A DNA stretch of 64,000 nt from Cryomorphaceae bacterium (lineage in GTDB: Bacteria > Bacteroidota > Bacteroidia > Flavobacteriales > Schleiferiaceae), in assembly GCA_002682945.1 (NCBI GenBank), contig NYSL01000033.1, forward strand, positions 37,106-101,105, in the 5' to 3' direction. Within the stretch, counting starts at the first letter, position 1, and each line of letters opens with the position of its first letter. Positions 9,647 through 20,824 of this stretch are shown one piece after another. Made by a program: the position numbers and the translations under genes. The notes under the pieces were generated by a model. That model was not told where the DNA came from. It saw only the letters and a program-made list of their open reading frames with translations, and made no database searches.

Positions 9647-10837
9647 CTATTTTTTAATTCTTAAAAGACATGCATCACCATAACTTAAAAATCGGTAATT
9701 ATTTTCAAGAGCATAATTATAAACCTTTCTCCAATCGTTGCCAATTGCTGCAGCAATAAGAAGTAATAAAGTACTTTTGGGTTGATGAAAATTAGTTAGA
9801 ATTAGATCTATGAATCTAAATTTATAGCCTGGTATAATGATAATTGATGTATTAAAATGAAGAGATTTCTTCTTATTCCGTCTCATGTAGTTTGTCAGAA
9901 AAATCAAACTTTCATCACGACTTAAAAATTTATCGTAATTCTTGTAAGGTGCCCATTGATCAATATCAGATATTTCCTCGTTACCATTAAATAATTCTAT
10001 GGATAGCCAATAAAGACTCTCAATTGCTCTTGCAGATGTGGTACCTACAGCAAGTATATCTTTATTTTCTTTGAGGCTCTCAATAGTTTCAATGGAAAAA
10101 TGAACCTCTTCTGAATGCATTTCATGTTTGCTTATAGTATTTTCAGAAATAGGTTGAAATGTTCCGGCGCCGATATGAAGTTGGACATAGTTGATTTTAG
10201 AATTCTTTTCGATTTTATTTAACATTATTGACGTTAAATGTAAGCCCGCAGTTGGCGCTGCAACTGAACCTTCAACTTTTGAGAAAACAGTTTGATACCT
10301 CTCATTATCATTTTTATTTGAAGGACGTTTCATGTATGGAGGAAGAGGTGTTTCTCCATTTTTCTGAAGTATTTCAGACCAATTATCCTCTGAATTCCAT
10401 GAAAATAAAATTTGAAATTTATCACCGTTTTGTCTTAGCTTACTTGCAGTTAAGTTCTCTCTTTTTAGAATTAAATTATGTTTCCATTTTTTTGAATTTC
10501 TAACCTTACACCATGCCTTTAGACTTTTTTTGGATTGCATGGCATCTTCTATAGATCCATTTACAGGATCCATGTAGAAAATTTCGATGGGTTTAACATT
10601 CTCACCTCTTGAAAATATTAATCTTGCAGGAACAACTTTTGTATCATTTAGAATTAGGTTCGGATGACTAAGCTTAGATATCCAATTTGGCAATTCTTTA
10701 ACTCTTGCATGATGTATTTTTTCATCCCAAAAAATTAGCAAATTGGATTCGTCTCTATTTTCTTGGGGAAATTGAGCAATTTTTTCCTCCGGTAGCGAAT
10801 AGTTGAAGTGTTTAACATTTATTTTTTCGAAATTCAT
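9647..10837 (-). CDS. queA: S-adenosylmethionine:tRNA ribosyltransferase-isomerase
   Basis: Transfers the ribosyl part of SAM to 7-aminomethyl-7-deazaguanine in tRNA to make epoxyqueuosine, the penultimate step of queuosine synthesis. Family features over 396 residues: NYSLPEEKIAQFPQENRDES (about 12-31), LNDTKVVPARLIF (about 62-74), VAAPTAGLHLT (about 191-201), LHIGAGTFQPI (about 220-230), AVGTTSARAIESL (about 262-274), and the C-terminal LTNFHQPKSTLLLLIAA. It is about 45 residues longer than the E. coli enzyme, mostly through inserts. It starts 39 bases from the divergent glycosyltransferase start. Confidence 0.96.
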   Translation of the reverse strand: MNFEKINVKHFNYSLPEEKIAQFPQENRDESNLLIFWDEKIHHARVKELPNWISKLSHPNLILNDTKVVPARLIFSRGENVKPIEIFYMDPVNGSIEDAMQSKKSLKAWCKVRNSKKWKHNLILKRENLTASKLRQNGDKFQILFSWNSEDNWSEILQKNGETPLPPYMKRPSNKNDNERYQTVFSKVEGSVAAPTAGLHLTSIMLNKIEKNSKINYVQLHIGAGTFQPISENTISKHEMHSEEVHFSIETIESLKENKDILAVGTTSARAIESLYWLSIELFNGNEEISDIDQWAPYKNYDKFLSRDESLIFLTNYMRRNKKKSLHFNTSIIIIPGYKFRFIDLILTNFHQPKSTLLLLIAAAIGNDWRKVYNYALENNYRFLSYGDACLLRIKK

Positions 10838-10841
10838 AGTT

Positions 10842-10849
10842 CAAATATA
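10842..10849 (-). promoter_or_regulatory. Candidate -7 promoter element of queA
   Basis: On the minus strand these bases read TATATTTG, an exact TAnnTTTG match, ending 4 bases before the queA ATG (10835-10837). That would give a nearly leaderless transcript. No clear -33 TTG box is seen, so the call is tentative. Confidence 0.35.
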
Positions 10850-10876
10850 GCCAGGGCTAGTAACTACCTTAGCAAT

Positions 10877-13111
10877 ATGAGTCCATTGATAGCTATTTCG
10901 GTAATAAATGATTTGTATTCGGACCAACGAGTCCATAGAAATTGCTTAGCATGGCTCGAAAGAGGGTATGATATTATTTTGATTGGCCGGAAATATTCAG
11001 GTTCGCAAGGCTTGGACAGGCCATATATGACTCACAGATTTAAATGCATTTGGAATCGGGGGCCTTTGTTTTATATCGAGTATCAACTTAGATTATGGAA
11101 TTTCCTAAGAAAAAAATCGGTTCAAGTATACATGGCAAATGATCTTGATACTTTATTACCTAACCTTTTTTGGTCATACATGAGACAGCTCCCGCTGATT
11201 TATGATTCACACGAATATTTTTTAGGATCTCCAGAAATTGAGTCACGTCCAATAATTAAGTTTTTTTGGTCTCGTCTTGAAAAATTTTGTCTTCCAAGAG
11301 TAGATTTTCCAATAACGGTAAATAATTCTATTGCTAGGCAATATCATAAGGAATATGGTCACAGTTTTGATGTTATTCGAAATGTTCCTGTAAAACCGCC
11401 TTCAGGTTTTTTATTCGAATCTACCGCTGAAAACTCTCGAGATATGATTCGAAAAAAACTATCCATCCCATTAGATAAGATGATATGGATAATTCAAGGG
11501 GCTGGTATAAATATTGACCGTGGAGCAGAGGAATTGATGGAAGCTGCAATTTCTATGAAAGGAGAAGTTTTACTTTTAGTTGTAGGTAGTGGAGATGCCA
11601 TCCCTAAACTTAAGGTTGAGGCAAAAAGTCTTAATTACGATTTTGAATTTGTTCGATTTATACCAAGGCAAAATATTGATAGTTTGCGAGAATATACATT
11701 CGCCTCTGATATTGGATTTTCTCTCGATAAGTCGAAAAGTAAAAATTATCAGTGGAGCTTGCCAAATAAAATTTTTGATTATTGGCATGCTGGAATCCCG
11801 GTAGTTGCAAGCAACCTAATTGAGATTTCAAATTTGATTAATCAAACTGGAGCGGGAATATTAATTGATCATGTTTCATGTAGTGGAATTCTCGAAGCAG
11901 TCCATGAGATTTGTAAACCAGATAAATTCGACAGAGCAATTAAGGCTTCAAAGCGCGCTGCATTGTCTTTCAACTGGGAAAATGAAAAGCAAATATGGAA
12001 TCGTTTAATTGATCGACTAGAGGGTAAAAAAACGATTAATATATGGTCTATGGATAGGCTGGAAACAACTTCTTATGGGGGAACCCTTGAAGTTAGAGGT
12101 CAGGTTAAAAATGCCATTAAATTAGGATTTCAAGTGGTTTTATATTGTTGGAGCAAAGGCGAAGTTCAACACCAGAGTCCAGAGTCCATTATTGGCGTTC
12201 AATTTCAAACCCTAAAAAGAAATCAATCTTTGTTTAAACTTTTTAAAACAGCTCCGTACATTGTGTCAAGTCGCAATACAAGTATCGCTCGTCATAAATC
12301 TTCAATTCAACGCGGGAAAGTTATAATTAATGGGGTGCACTGTAGTGGGATTCCAATTTTTGAAAATTCGATTTTAAGAATTCATAATCCTGAAGGAGAT
12401 TATTATGAGAGTCTTGGGAGACAATCAAAAGGTTTAGTTGCTTTATATTTTCGTTGGGAATCATTGAAACTTAAATTTTGGGAAAGAAAATTGGCCAAAC
12501 AATGGAGTGGAATGGTTTGGGCTTTGACAAATACTGATTTAAAGTTTTGGACGAGTCTAAAGCCAAGGTCTGATGCCAAAATTGTTGGTCCTTTGGCGGT
12601 GTTTGAACACAAAATCCCAGAATCAAAATCCTTGGCAAAGACTCTTTTAGTTCCTGGGAAATTTTCTGTAAATGAAAATGAAAATGCTCTTAAAATGAGT
12701 CTGAATGCTGATGGTTGGGATATTATTTGGGCCGGTCATGGGCTTTCAAAAAAGTTCAAGAAATCTCTGAATTCAAGAGTTAGTTATATTGAAAACCCTA
12801 ATGATGATGAAATTTCAGATCTCTTTAAAAATTCACATGCGACGCTTATTCATGCAGAGCATAATCTGGGTATTAAAATAAAATTGATTCAGGCACTGCA
12901 TCAATCGCGTTGGATAATAGCCCACAATCATGCCATAGTCGGAATTCCCTTTTCCACAAAGGATGGAATTTTAACTTATTCAGATCCTAAAACATTTATT
13001 GAGGCTCTTGATCAGATTAATGATACATCTTGGAATAAATCTCAAGCCACTGAACTCTTGAATTCTAGAAAATTTCTTTTATCTAAAATTCAGGGGTCAC
13101 TTGAATTATAG
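10877..13111 (+). CDS. Tandem two-domain glycosyltransferase (GT4-like fused to a second GT-B-like unit)
   Basis: Predicted cytoplasmic sugar transferase for surface polysaccharide or glycan synthesis; donor and acceptor unknown. The ATG at 10877 (MSPLIAISVINDL) gives 744 residues; upstream in-frame ATG 10808 would overlap queA and is unlikely. Residues 1 to about 385 form a GT4-like enzyme, with LIYDSHEYF, FPITVNNSIA and the donor-site segment LPNKIFDYWHAGIPVVASN. After a short junction near base 12030, residues about 390-744 start again like a GT-B protein (INIWSMDRLETTSYGGTLEV) and contain LLVPGKFSV, IIWAGHG and a final Rossmann-like part. The second half has less clear donor motifs and may be non-catalytic. 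I see no polysaccharide locus around it. Confidence 0.75.
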   Translation: MSPLIAISVINDLYSDQRVHRNCLAWLERGYDIILIGRKYSGSQGLDRPYMTHRFKCIWNRGPLFYIEYQLRLWNFLRKKSVQVYMANDLDTLLPNLFWSYMRQLPLIYDSHEYFLGSPEIESRPIIKFFWSRLEKFCLPRVDFPITVNNSIARQYHKEYGHSFDVIRNVPVKPPSGFLFESTAENSRDMIRKKLSIPLDKMIWIIQGAGINIDRGAEELMEAAISMKGEVLLLVVGSGDAIPKLKVEAKSLNYDFEFVRFIPRQNIDSLREYTFASDIGFSLDKSKSKNYQWSLPNKIFDYWHAGIPVVASNLIEISNLINQTGAGILIDHVSCSGILEAVHEICKPDKFDRAIKASKRAALSFNWENEKQIWNRLIDRLEGKKTINIWSMDRLETTSYGGTLEVRGQVKNAIKLGFQVVLYCWSKGEVQHQSPESIIGVQFQTLKRNQSLFKLFKTAPYIVSSRNTSIARHKSSIQRGKVIINGVHCSGIPIFENSILRIHNPEGDYYESLGRQSKGLVALYFRWESLKLKFWERKLAKQWSGMVWALTNTDLKFWTSLKPRSDAKIVGPLAVFEHKIPESKSLAKTLLVPGKFSVNENENALKMSLNADGWDIIWAGHGLSKKFKKSLNSRVSYIENPNDDEISDLFKNSHATLIHAEHNLGIKIKLIQALHQSRWIIAHNHAIVGIPFSTKDGILTYSDPKTFIEALDQINDTSWNKSQATELLNSRKFLLSKIQGSLEL

Positions 13112-13125
13112 AAATAGCAAGAAAT

Positions 13126-13809
13126 CTAAAGTGTTTTTTGCACTGTAGTAGCAATACTACCGTTAGAACATTTCCAGGTAGCGTGAGGGAACTTGAGCAA
13201 AAGGGCATAGTCATGAGTCGCCATTAGTATTGTTTGTCCACTTGAAGATATTTCTTCCAGTAAATGCATAATTTCTTCAGATGTATGTGGGTCCAAGTTA
13301 CCTGTAGGTTCATCTGCAAGAATCAATGGTGGATTGTTTAATAAAGATCTAGCAATCGCGATTCTTTGCTGTTCTCCTCCTGAGAGTTGGTATGGCATTT
13401 TATGTTCTTTAGTAGCCATTCCTACTCGACTTAATACGTTTTGAATTTTTTTTGAGTTTTCTTTCGTTTCTAATTGACCAGTTGCTTGTAAAACAAAATT
13501 TAGGTTATCAAATACAGTACGATCCATCAAAAGTTGAAAATCTTGGAAAACTACTCCTAGTTTTCGTCTTAGGTAAGGAATTTCTTTATCTTCTATTTTA
13601 CGCAAATCGTAGTTTACAATTTGACCTTTCCCTTTCAATAATGGGATATCAGCGTAAAGGGTCTTTAGCAAGCTTGACTTTCCAGAGCCCGTTGAGCCAA
13701 TTAAATAAACAAAGTCTCCTCGTTTCAAGGAAATATTTATATCCTTTAGAACTAAGTGGTTACCTTGATATATATCAGCGTCAGAAAGCTCTAAAATAGA
13801 TTGTTCCAT
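13126..13809 (-). CDS. ftsE: FtsE-like ABC transporter ATP-binding protein
   Basis: A 227-residue ATPase with all ABC motifs: Walker A GSTGSGKSS (38-46), Q-loop VVFQDFQLL (87-94), signature LSGGEQQR (142-149), Walker B LILADEPTG (162-170) and the His switch MATHDY. The sequence type and size fit FtsE, the partner of FtsX in regulating peptidoglycan hydrolases at the division site. No ftsX lies in the window. I chose ATG 13809 (MEQSILELSD); the in-frame ATG at 13836 adds a short hydrophobic-basic stretch atypical of the family. It converges on the glycosyltransferase and diverges from the TPR gene. Confidence 0.8.
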   Translation of the reverse strand: MEQSILELSDADIYQGNHLVLKDINISLKRGDFVYLIGSTGSGKSSLLKTLYADIPLLKGKGQIVNYDLRKIEDKEIPYLRRKLGVVFQDFQLLMDRTVFDNLNFVLQATGQLETKENSKKIQNVLSRVGMATKEHKMPYQLSGGEQQRIAIARSLLNNPPLILADEPTGNLDPHTSEEIMHLLEEISSSGQTILMATHDYALLLKFPHATWKCSNGSIATTVQKTL

Positions 13810-13880
13810 AATTAAGGTTATATTTTTCTTATGCAAATTAACTAGATTTTGTTGGTACAGACTACCTTTATGCTAAGACA

Positions 13881-16800
13881 ATGATTCGAAGATTATTCAT
13901 TCTGAACTTCTTTTTGCATGCTTACTTGGCTTGCGGACAGGCTCCTTTCTCCCATCACACCCCTCAAAACATCTATGCTGAAAGTAGAGAATTATATGAT
14001 AGGGCAATGTATTCACCGGCAGCAGAAGGGTTTCAAAATGTGATTAGTAAGGTCGATTCTGAAACTGATTTAGCGGAGCAAAGTAGTTTTTTTTATGTTT
14101 TATGTGGCATTAAACTCATGAATCGTGATGCAGGCGATCAGGTTTTAAAGTTTCTCAGTGAATACCCGACCTCTGCGAGACGGAAAGAACTGATTCTAGG
14201 AATTGCAGAATACTCATTTAATAGAAGGAGGTACAGAGATGCGAAAATTTGGTTAAATCGACTAAATGGAATGTATTTACCGAAAAAAGAAAAAGCGGAA
14301 TTACAATTTAAATTAGGGTATTCACTATTTATGCTCAAAGATTTTGAAAATGCTCGAGCGCAATTCTCTGCTGCTAAGTCCTCTGAATTTAATATATCTG
14401 CCTCGGCCCAATATTATTATGGTCATATTGCTTATTTAGATACTAATGATGTAACAGCTCTTGAAAATCTAGAGCCTTTAATTGATCATCCGAGTTTTGG
14501 ATTTGTAGTTCCTTACTATCTTGCTCAGATATACTCAAGGAGGCTCATGGATGATAAACTTTTAGCTCTAGGAGAATCTTTATTTAAGAAATCATCGATA
14601 AAACGATTGCCAGAAATTTCGAAATTAATTGGTCAAAGTTTGCTAAGGAAAAAAAGGTATGATGAGGCTTTACCTTACTTGTTAATGCATAGGGACCGTG
14701 GCGGTATAATGAAGGCATCAGATTATTATGAACTAGGTTTCTTGCTTTCAAAAAATCAGCGTTTTAAGGAAGCCATACAGAGTCTAAATAAGATTACAAG
14801 CACTAAGAGTGTTGTATCGGAATACGCTTTATATCTCTTAGCTAATTGTTATGTTAAAGAGGATCAAAACGAGAAGGCTCTTTCAGCTTTCCGAGCGGTT
14901 AGTGAAATTGCAAACGATGAAGTAATTAGAGAGGAATCTTCTTACCAGACAGCAAAATTAACATACGAAAGCTCTAGCCCTTTCGGAAATGCCATAAGTG
15001 AATTTCAACAATTTTTAGTAGACTTTCCAGAAACTGAATATAGACGTGAAGTGAATGAATATTTGGCAAACCTATACATAACCTCAAAGGATTATACCCG
15101 TGCAATGAGTGCCATAATCCAGACAGGGATGTCTTCGATGGCAATGAGGGAAGCTTATCAAAGAGTTGCCTATTACCGAGCTGTAGAATTTTATCACATC
15201 AGCAGCTGGAAAAAGGCAAAAGAGTTTTTTACCAAGTCATTGACCTATCCTCAGAACTTAACATATGTTGCTCTGGCGCATTTTTGGATGGGTGAGCTGG
15301 CATACAAGAAAAACGACCCGCAGGAGGCTTTGGCTAGATTTGAATCTTTTTTAAAAACACCAGGCTCTTACACTCTTTCTGAACGGCCTGTTAGTTTATA
15401 TAACAAGGCTTATTGTCTATACAGGTTGAATCGTCTTGATGATGCAGCTGCCGCATTTAGGGTTTTTATTCAAGATGCAGAAGAAGAGAATAAAAGAAAG
15501 AACGATGCAACCCTGCGTTTAGCAGATTTATACTTTCTCTTGGGTAAGTATTCGCTTGCTGAAGAGTATTATAAGACATTTACGGCGGCAACAACTCAGT
15601 TTAATTATTCTCACGAAAGTTATGCAGAGTATCAGCGAAGTTTATGTCTTGGTTTATTAAATAGATACAAGGAGAAGATAGGAATATTGAAAACTCTTTC
15701 TGAAAGGGAAACTCGAAGTGATGCTTTCGGGGGAAAATACTCTGTTGAAGCTCTTTATGAGTTGGGGAAAACTCAATTAGCAATTGGAAATAATTCCGAT
15801 GCTGAAATTTCTTTTATCCAGTATGTTAGAAAAAACCCAAATCTTGAAAAAGCACGCAGAGCACTCTTGAATCAGGCTCTAGCTCAGAGAAATGATGGAA
15901 GGTTTGAAACTTCAATTTTAACATTTAAAAGAGTAGTACAACTATATCCCGGGACTCCGGAATCAAGAGAAGCAATCGGAATTTCACGCTCTGTTTTCGA
16001 TGATGCGAATCGACTCGATGATTATATCGAATGGGTAGATGGGATTGATTTCGCCTCAATTCGGGCTTCTGAGTTAGATTCAGTGGCATTTATGTCAGGC
16101 GTTGATAAATATGCTCAAAGTAATTTCCCTGACGCTTTAGTTTCATTTCAGAATTATAACAAACGCTTTCCAGATGGATTTTTTGCTGAAGGTTCAAATT
16201 ATTATGCAGCCGAATGTTTCAGGAAAGAGGCCGATTTTGAAAATGCGAAAAAAATGTATAAAAATGTAGTTCAATTTTCTGCCAACGAGTTCACTGTTAA
16301 ATCTTGGATATGGATCTTAAGAATCGCATCACAAGAAAAATTCTACGATGTAGAAGAAATAGAATACGCAGCACAAGCACTTTTGAATATATCAAATGAT
16401 GCACAATTTTTGAGGGAAGCGAATACTGCATTGATGCGAATTTATCAATCTAAAGGTGATGTTGAGGTTGCTCAGGCATATTCAAAAGTGGTGGCTTCGG
16501 ATGATAGAAATAGTCCAGAGGTTAGAGAAGAAGCTAACCTTAACCTGGTTAGAAATAATTTTGGTTTTTGGCTACAACAAAAAAAATCTTTAGACAATGA
16601 TTCCATCGCATGGAAAAAGATGGATAATTTAAAGGTGAAGACCATAAAAATTTGTGATCTTATCAAAGATAATGGCTCTGCTCCTGCCCAAGCTGAGACT
16701 TCTTATTATATTTCTTGCTTTTTGAATTTTGAAAAAAATTATTTAGGTTCCAATAAGGAAATATTTTGGTTAATTGACAATTTACCTGGACAAGCGAAAT

Positions 16801-17012
16801 GGCGTTACAAGGCCTTGTTGATTCTAGCAAAAAATTATGCTGGACTAGAAGATAATTTTCAAGCCATATATACATTGGATTTTATTATTTCTGAGAATTA
16901 TAGTGAGGATTTATCAAATGATGCTTTAAAATTGAAAAACGAAATAGAGGCATCTAAGCAAAAAGAGCCCATCGAATTAGATTCTGCTGCAACAAGAAAG
17001 GAAGTGCAATGA
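13881..17012 (+). CDS. Large secreted tetratricopeptide-repeat protein
   Basis: A 1043-residue protein with a signal peptide (MIRRLFILNFFLHAYLACGQ) and TPR-like helix pairs through almost the whole length; clear units include KAELQFKLGYSLFMLKDFENA, YELGFLLSKNQRFKEAIQSL, ALYLLANCYVKEDQNEKALSA and FAEGSNYYAAECFRKEADFENA. It is predicted to be periplasmic or attached to the outer membrane and to work as a scaffold. A Cys at residue 18 lies in LACGQ, so a lipoprotein is possible, with LAC as a partial lipobox. Its stop overlaps the start of the following barrel gene by 4 bases, implying coupled synthesis. Function unknown. Confidence 0.82.
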   Translation: MIRRLFILNFFLHAYLACGQAPFSHHTPQNIYAESRELYDRAMYSPAAEGFQNVISKVDSETDLAEQSSFFYVLCGIKLMNRDAGDQVLKFLSEYPTSARRKELILGIAEYSFNRRRYRDAKIWLNRLNGMYLPKKEKAELQFKLGYSLFMLKDFENARAQFSAAKSSEFNISASAQYYYGHIAYLDTNDVTALENLEPLIDHPSFGFVVPYYLAQIYSRRLMDDKLLALGESLFKKSSIKRLPEISKLIGQSLLRKKRYDEALPYLLMHRDRGGIMKASDYYELGFLLSKNQRFKEAIQSLNKITSTKSVVSEYALYLLANCYVKEDQNEKALSAFRAVSEIANDEVIREESSYQTAKLTYESSSPFGNAISEFQQFLVDFPETEYRREVNEYLANLYITSKDYTRAMSAIIQTGMSSMAMREAYQRVAYYRAVEFYHISSWKKAKEFFTKSLTYPQNLTYVALAHFWMGELAYKKNDPQEALARFESFLKTPGSYTLSERPVSLYNKAYCLYRLNRLDDAAAAFRVFIQDAEEENKRKNDATLRLADLYFLLGKYSLAEEYYKTFTAATTQFNYSHESYAEYQRSLCLGLLNRYKEKIGILKTLSERETRSDAFGGKYSVEALYELGKTQLAIGNNSDAEISFIQYVRKNPNLEKARRALLNQALAQRNDGRFETSILTFKRVVQLYPGTPESREAIGISRSVFDDANRLDDYIEWVDGIDFASIRASELDSVAFMSGVDKYAQSNFPDALVSFQNYNKRFPDGFFAEGSNYYAAECFRKEADFENAKKMYKNVVQFSANEFTVKSWIWILRIASQEKFYDVEEIEYAAQALLNISNDAQFLREANTALMRIYQSKGDVEVAQAYSKVVASDDRNSPEVREEANLNLVRNNFGFWLQQKKSLDNDSIAWKKMDNLKVKTIKICDLIKDNGSAPAQAETSYYISCFLNFEKNYLGSNKEIFWLIDNLPGQAKWRYKALLILAKNYAGLEDNFQAIYTLDFIISENYSEDLSNDALKLKNEIEASKQKEPIELDSAATRKEVQ

Positions 17013-18727
17013 TGAAGCGTTATATATATATTATTTCAATAATTTATGCATTTAACATTCAGGCGCAATCTGTATCAAATGGAGTAGACATTACTGTTAA
17101 AGATAAATTTGAAGCTAAAGTCGCTGAGGCAATTAAAATTACCGGTCAGCCGAACTATAGAGATTCGACTATTGAAAAATTGCCCGTAGAGATTAATTTA
17201 CGGTCAAGAAATTATACTGTGTCTCCTTTAATGAAGGTTATCCCTGCTATTAAAATCTTAAGAACTAAAGTGAATAGATTGCCTGGAAATACTATTTACT
17301 TATCCGCAGGAAATTATTTTACCACAAGTGCAGGATTTTCTTTTGGAAATTCCAGAAGTCCAATTCAGACTTGGAGTCTTCAGGGAAGACATTTATCCTC
17401 GTTTGGAGGATTTAAGGTATCAGATGCAACTGGATCCCGTAAATCTGTTTTTAAAAACTCTAGTTGGCTTGAAAATGTTCTTCGAGGACATTATAACAGA
17501 GTTTTAAAGCGAGGAAGACTTTTGACAAAAGCCTCAGCTAATCATGACAGGTATTCATTTTACGGTCAGCCCTATATATCAGGAATGAATGATGATGATA
17601 CCCTTAGAAATGCTCCTTCAAGATGGATAAGAGACTACCAGGCTGAGATCAAATACGAACATTCTGGATATAAAAGAAAGCAGGTTTTTCAAAGTGCATA
17701 TGTTAGGACTCATCGGTGGATCGATCAAGGTGGTCGGCAGTTAGAAACCGGTTTAAGCTCGGGGGTCAACTGGAGATTACCTATTGAGGATCTATTTTTA
17801 GAATTGCCATTAAAAGGATCTGTAAACAGACTCTCGGGATCGTCAAGAGTAAATTCACTTGGAGAGGCAGTGATTGAAGATTATTGGACGGCGCAGTTTT
17901 CACCAGCAATTACAGATAGCTTAGGAAGCCTAAGTTTTAAGGTTGGGATAAATTTAATTTTTGATGGTGTTATCGGTACTGGAATCGATACACTTCGGCC
18001 TTATGTCCCTCCGGTATTTCATGTTGAGTTTCCTTTAGTTAAAAATGTTTTAAATGTATTTGGAGGAATCGAGGGAGGTGTTGAAAATGATGGGATGCGC
18101 TCTAGGGTCAAAGAAACCCCTTTTCTTGCTGAAAATGCTAAATATGAAATAGTCAGATCTTCATCGATTTACGGTGGTATTAGTGGAAGGTTATCAAGTG
18201 CCATTGGATACAGATTTGGTGCTCGCCAAAGAAATTATGAGAATTATGCAATGGTAATAAGAGGTCCTGATTATTTGTATGCAAATGGTATTGATTCTGG
18301 ACGGCTTTCCCTTGAATATGTTGAACTCAATTATTTTGAACCCAGTGGAGAGCTTACTTTTCAGAGTGGTCTAGGTCTGGAATTAAGGGGTTTTGCTCTC
18401 TTTAGGGTGGGAATCAACAATCCAAATAAACCTATTTATCATATACCATCCTCTCAAATTGGTGGACAGGTATTGTATAATTTAAAAGGTAAAATTCGTT
18501 TTGAGTCAACAATTATTCGTCATGGTGAGCGCAATGCCCGTCTTGGTTGGGCACAGTTGGATCTTGCTCCTTATTGGGATGGAAGAATGTCTATTGTCTA
18601 TACCTACAATGATCAATTGAATGCGACCTTTAGGATTGACAATATTTTTAATTCCCGAGTAGATTGGTGGACAGGATATACGGCTCAAGGAATCAGGGCT
18701 AATCTTGGTTTAGTATATAAGTTCTGA
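17009..18727 (+). CDS. Outer-membrane beta-barrel protein coupled to the TPR protein
   Basis: A 572-residue predicted outer-membrane barrel with signal peptide (MMKRYIYIISIIYAFNIQAQ). The body shows alternating hydrophobic/polar strands and ends in Phe (LGLVYKF), the outer-membrane insertion signature. The second half, with RLGWAQLDL and FRIDNIFNSRVDWWTGY, resembles the barrel of TonB-dependent receptors, but I see no plug domain. ATG 17009 and ATG 17012 are adjacent; 17009 overlaps the TPR stop. The pair sits between ftsE and gyrB. It may be a receptor-like barrel without plug, or a structural outer-membrane partner of the TPR protein. Confidence 0.78.
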   Translation: MMKRYIYIISIIYAFNIQAQSVSNGVDITVKDKFEAKVAEAIKITGQPNYRDSTIEKLPVEINLRSRNYTVSPLMKVIPAIKILRTKVNRLPGNTIYLSAGNYFTTSAGFSFGNSRSPIQTWSLQGRHLSSFGGFKVSDATGSRKSVFKNSSWLENVLRGHYNRVLKRGRLLTKASANHDRYSFYGQPYISGMNDDDTLRNAPSRWIRDYQAEIKYEHSGYKRKQVFQSAYVRTHRWIDQGGRQLETGLSSGVNWRLPIEDLFLELPLKGSVNRLSGSSRVNSLGEAVIEDYWTAQFSPAITDSLGSLSFKVGINLIFDGVIGTGIDTLRPYVPPVFHVEFPLVKNVLNVFGGIEGGVENDGMRSRVKETPFLAENAKYEIVRSSSIYGGISGRLSSAIGYRFGARQRNYENYAMVIRGPDYLYANGIDSGRLSLEYVELNYFEPSGELTFQSGLGLELRGFALFRVGINNPNKPIYHIPSSQIGGQVLYNLKGKIRFESTIIRHGERNARLGWAQLDLAPYWDGRMSIVYTYNDQLNATFRIDNIFNSRVDWWTGYTAQGIRANLGLVYKF

Positions 18728-18816
18728 GGTTCTATTTTCTATTCTTTTTGTTGAAAAAATGTTCATAAAGACCCTTGGTTTTAGATTCCTTGTGGTTCTA
18801 GAAAATGGCGCTCGTT

Positions 18817-18824
18817 TATCTTTG
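18817..18824 (+). promoter_or_regulatory. Candidate -7 promoter element of gyrB
   Basis: TATCTTTG is an exact TAnnTTTG match in the 124-base gap before gyrB, 27 bases upstream of its ATG. A TTG at 18790-18792 is 24 bases upstream, longer than the usual 19-20. The rest of the gap is AT-rich without other clear signals. Confidence 0.45.
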
Positions 18825-18842
18825 TTATATAGATAATTTTAA

Positions 18843-20792
<1,950 letters not shown>

Positions 20793-20824
20793 TTTATTCA
20801 AAACCTTATAGAAGTAATTTAAAT

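Noticed and set aside
10808-10876. Upstream start of the glycosyltransferase
   Set aside because: It would overlap the divergent queA start; the conserved GT4 beginning fits ATG 10877.
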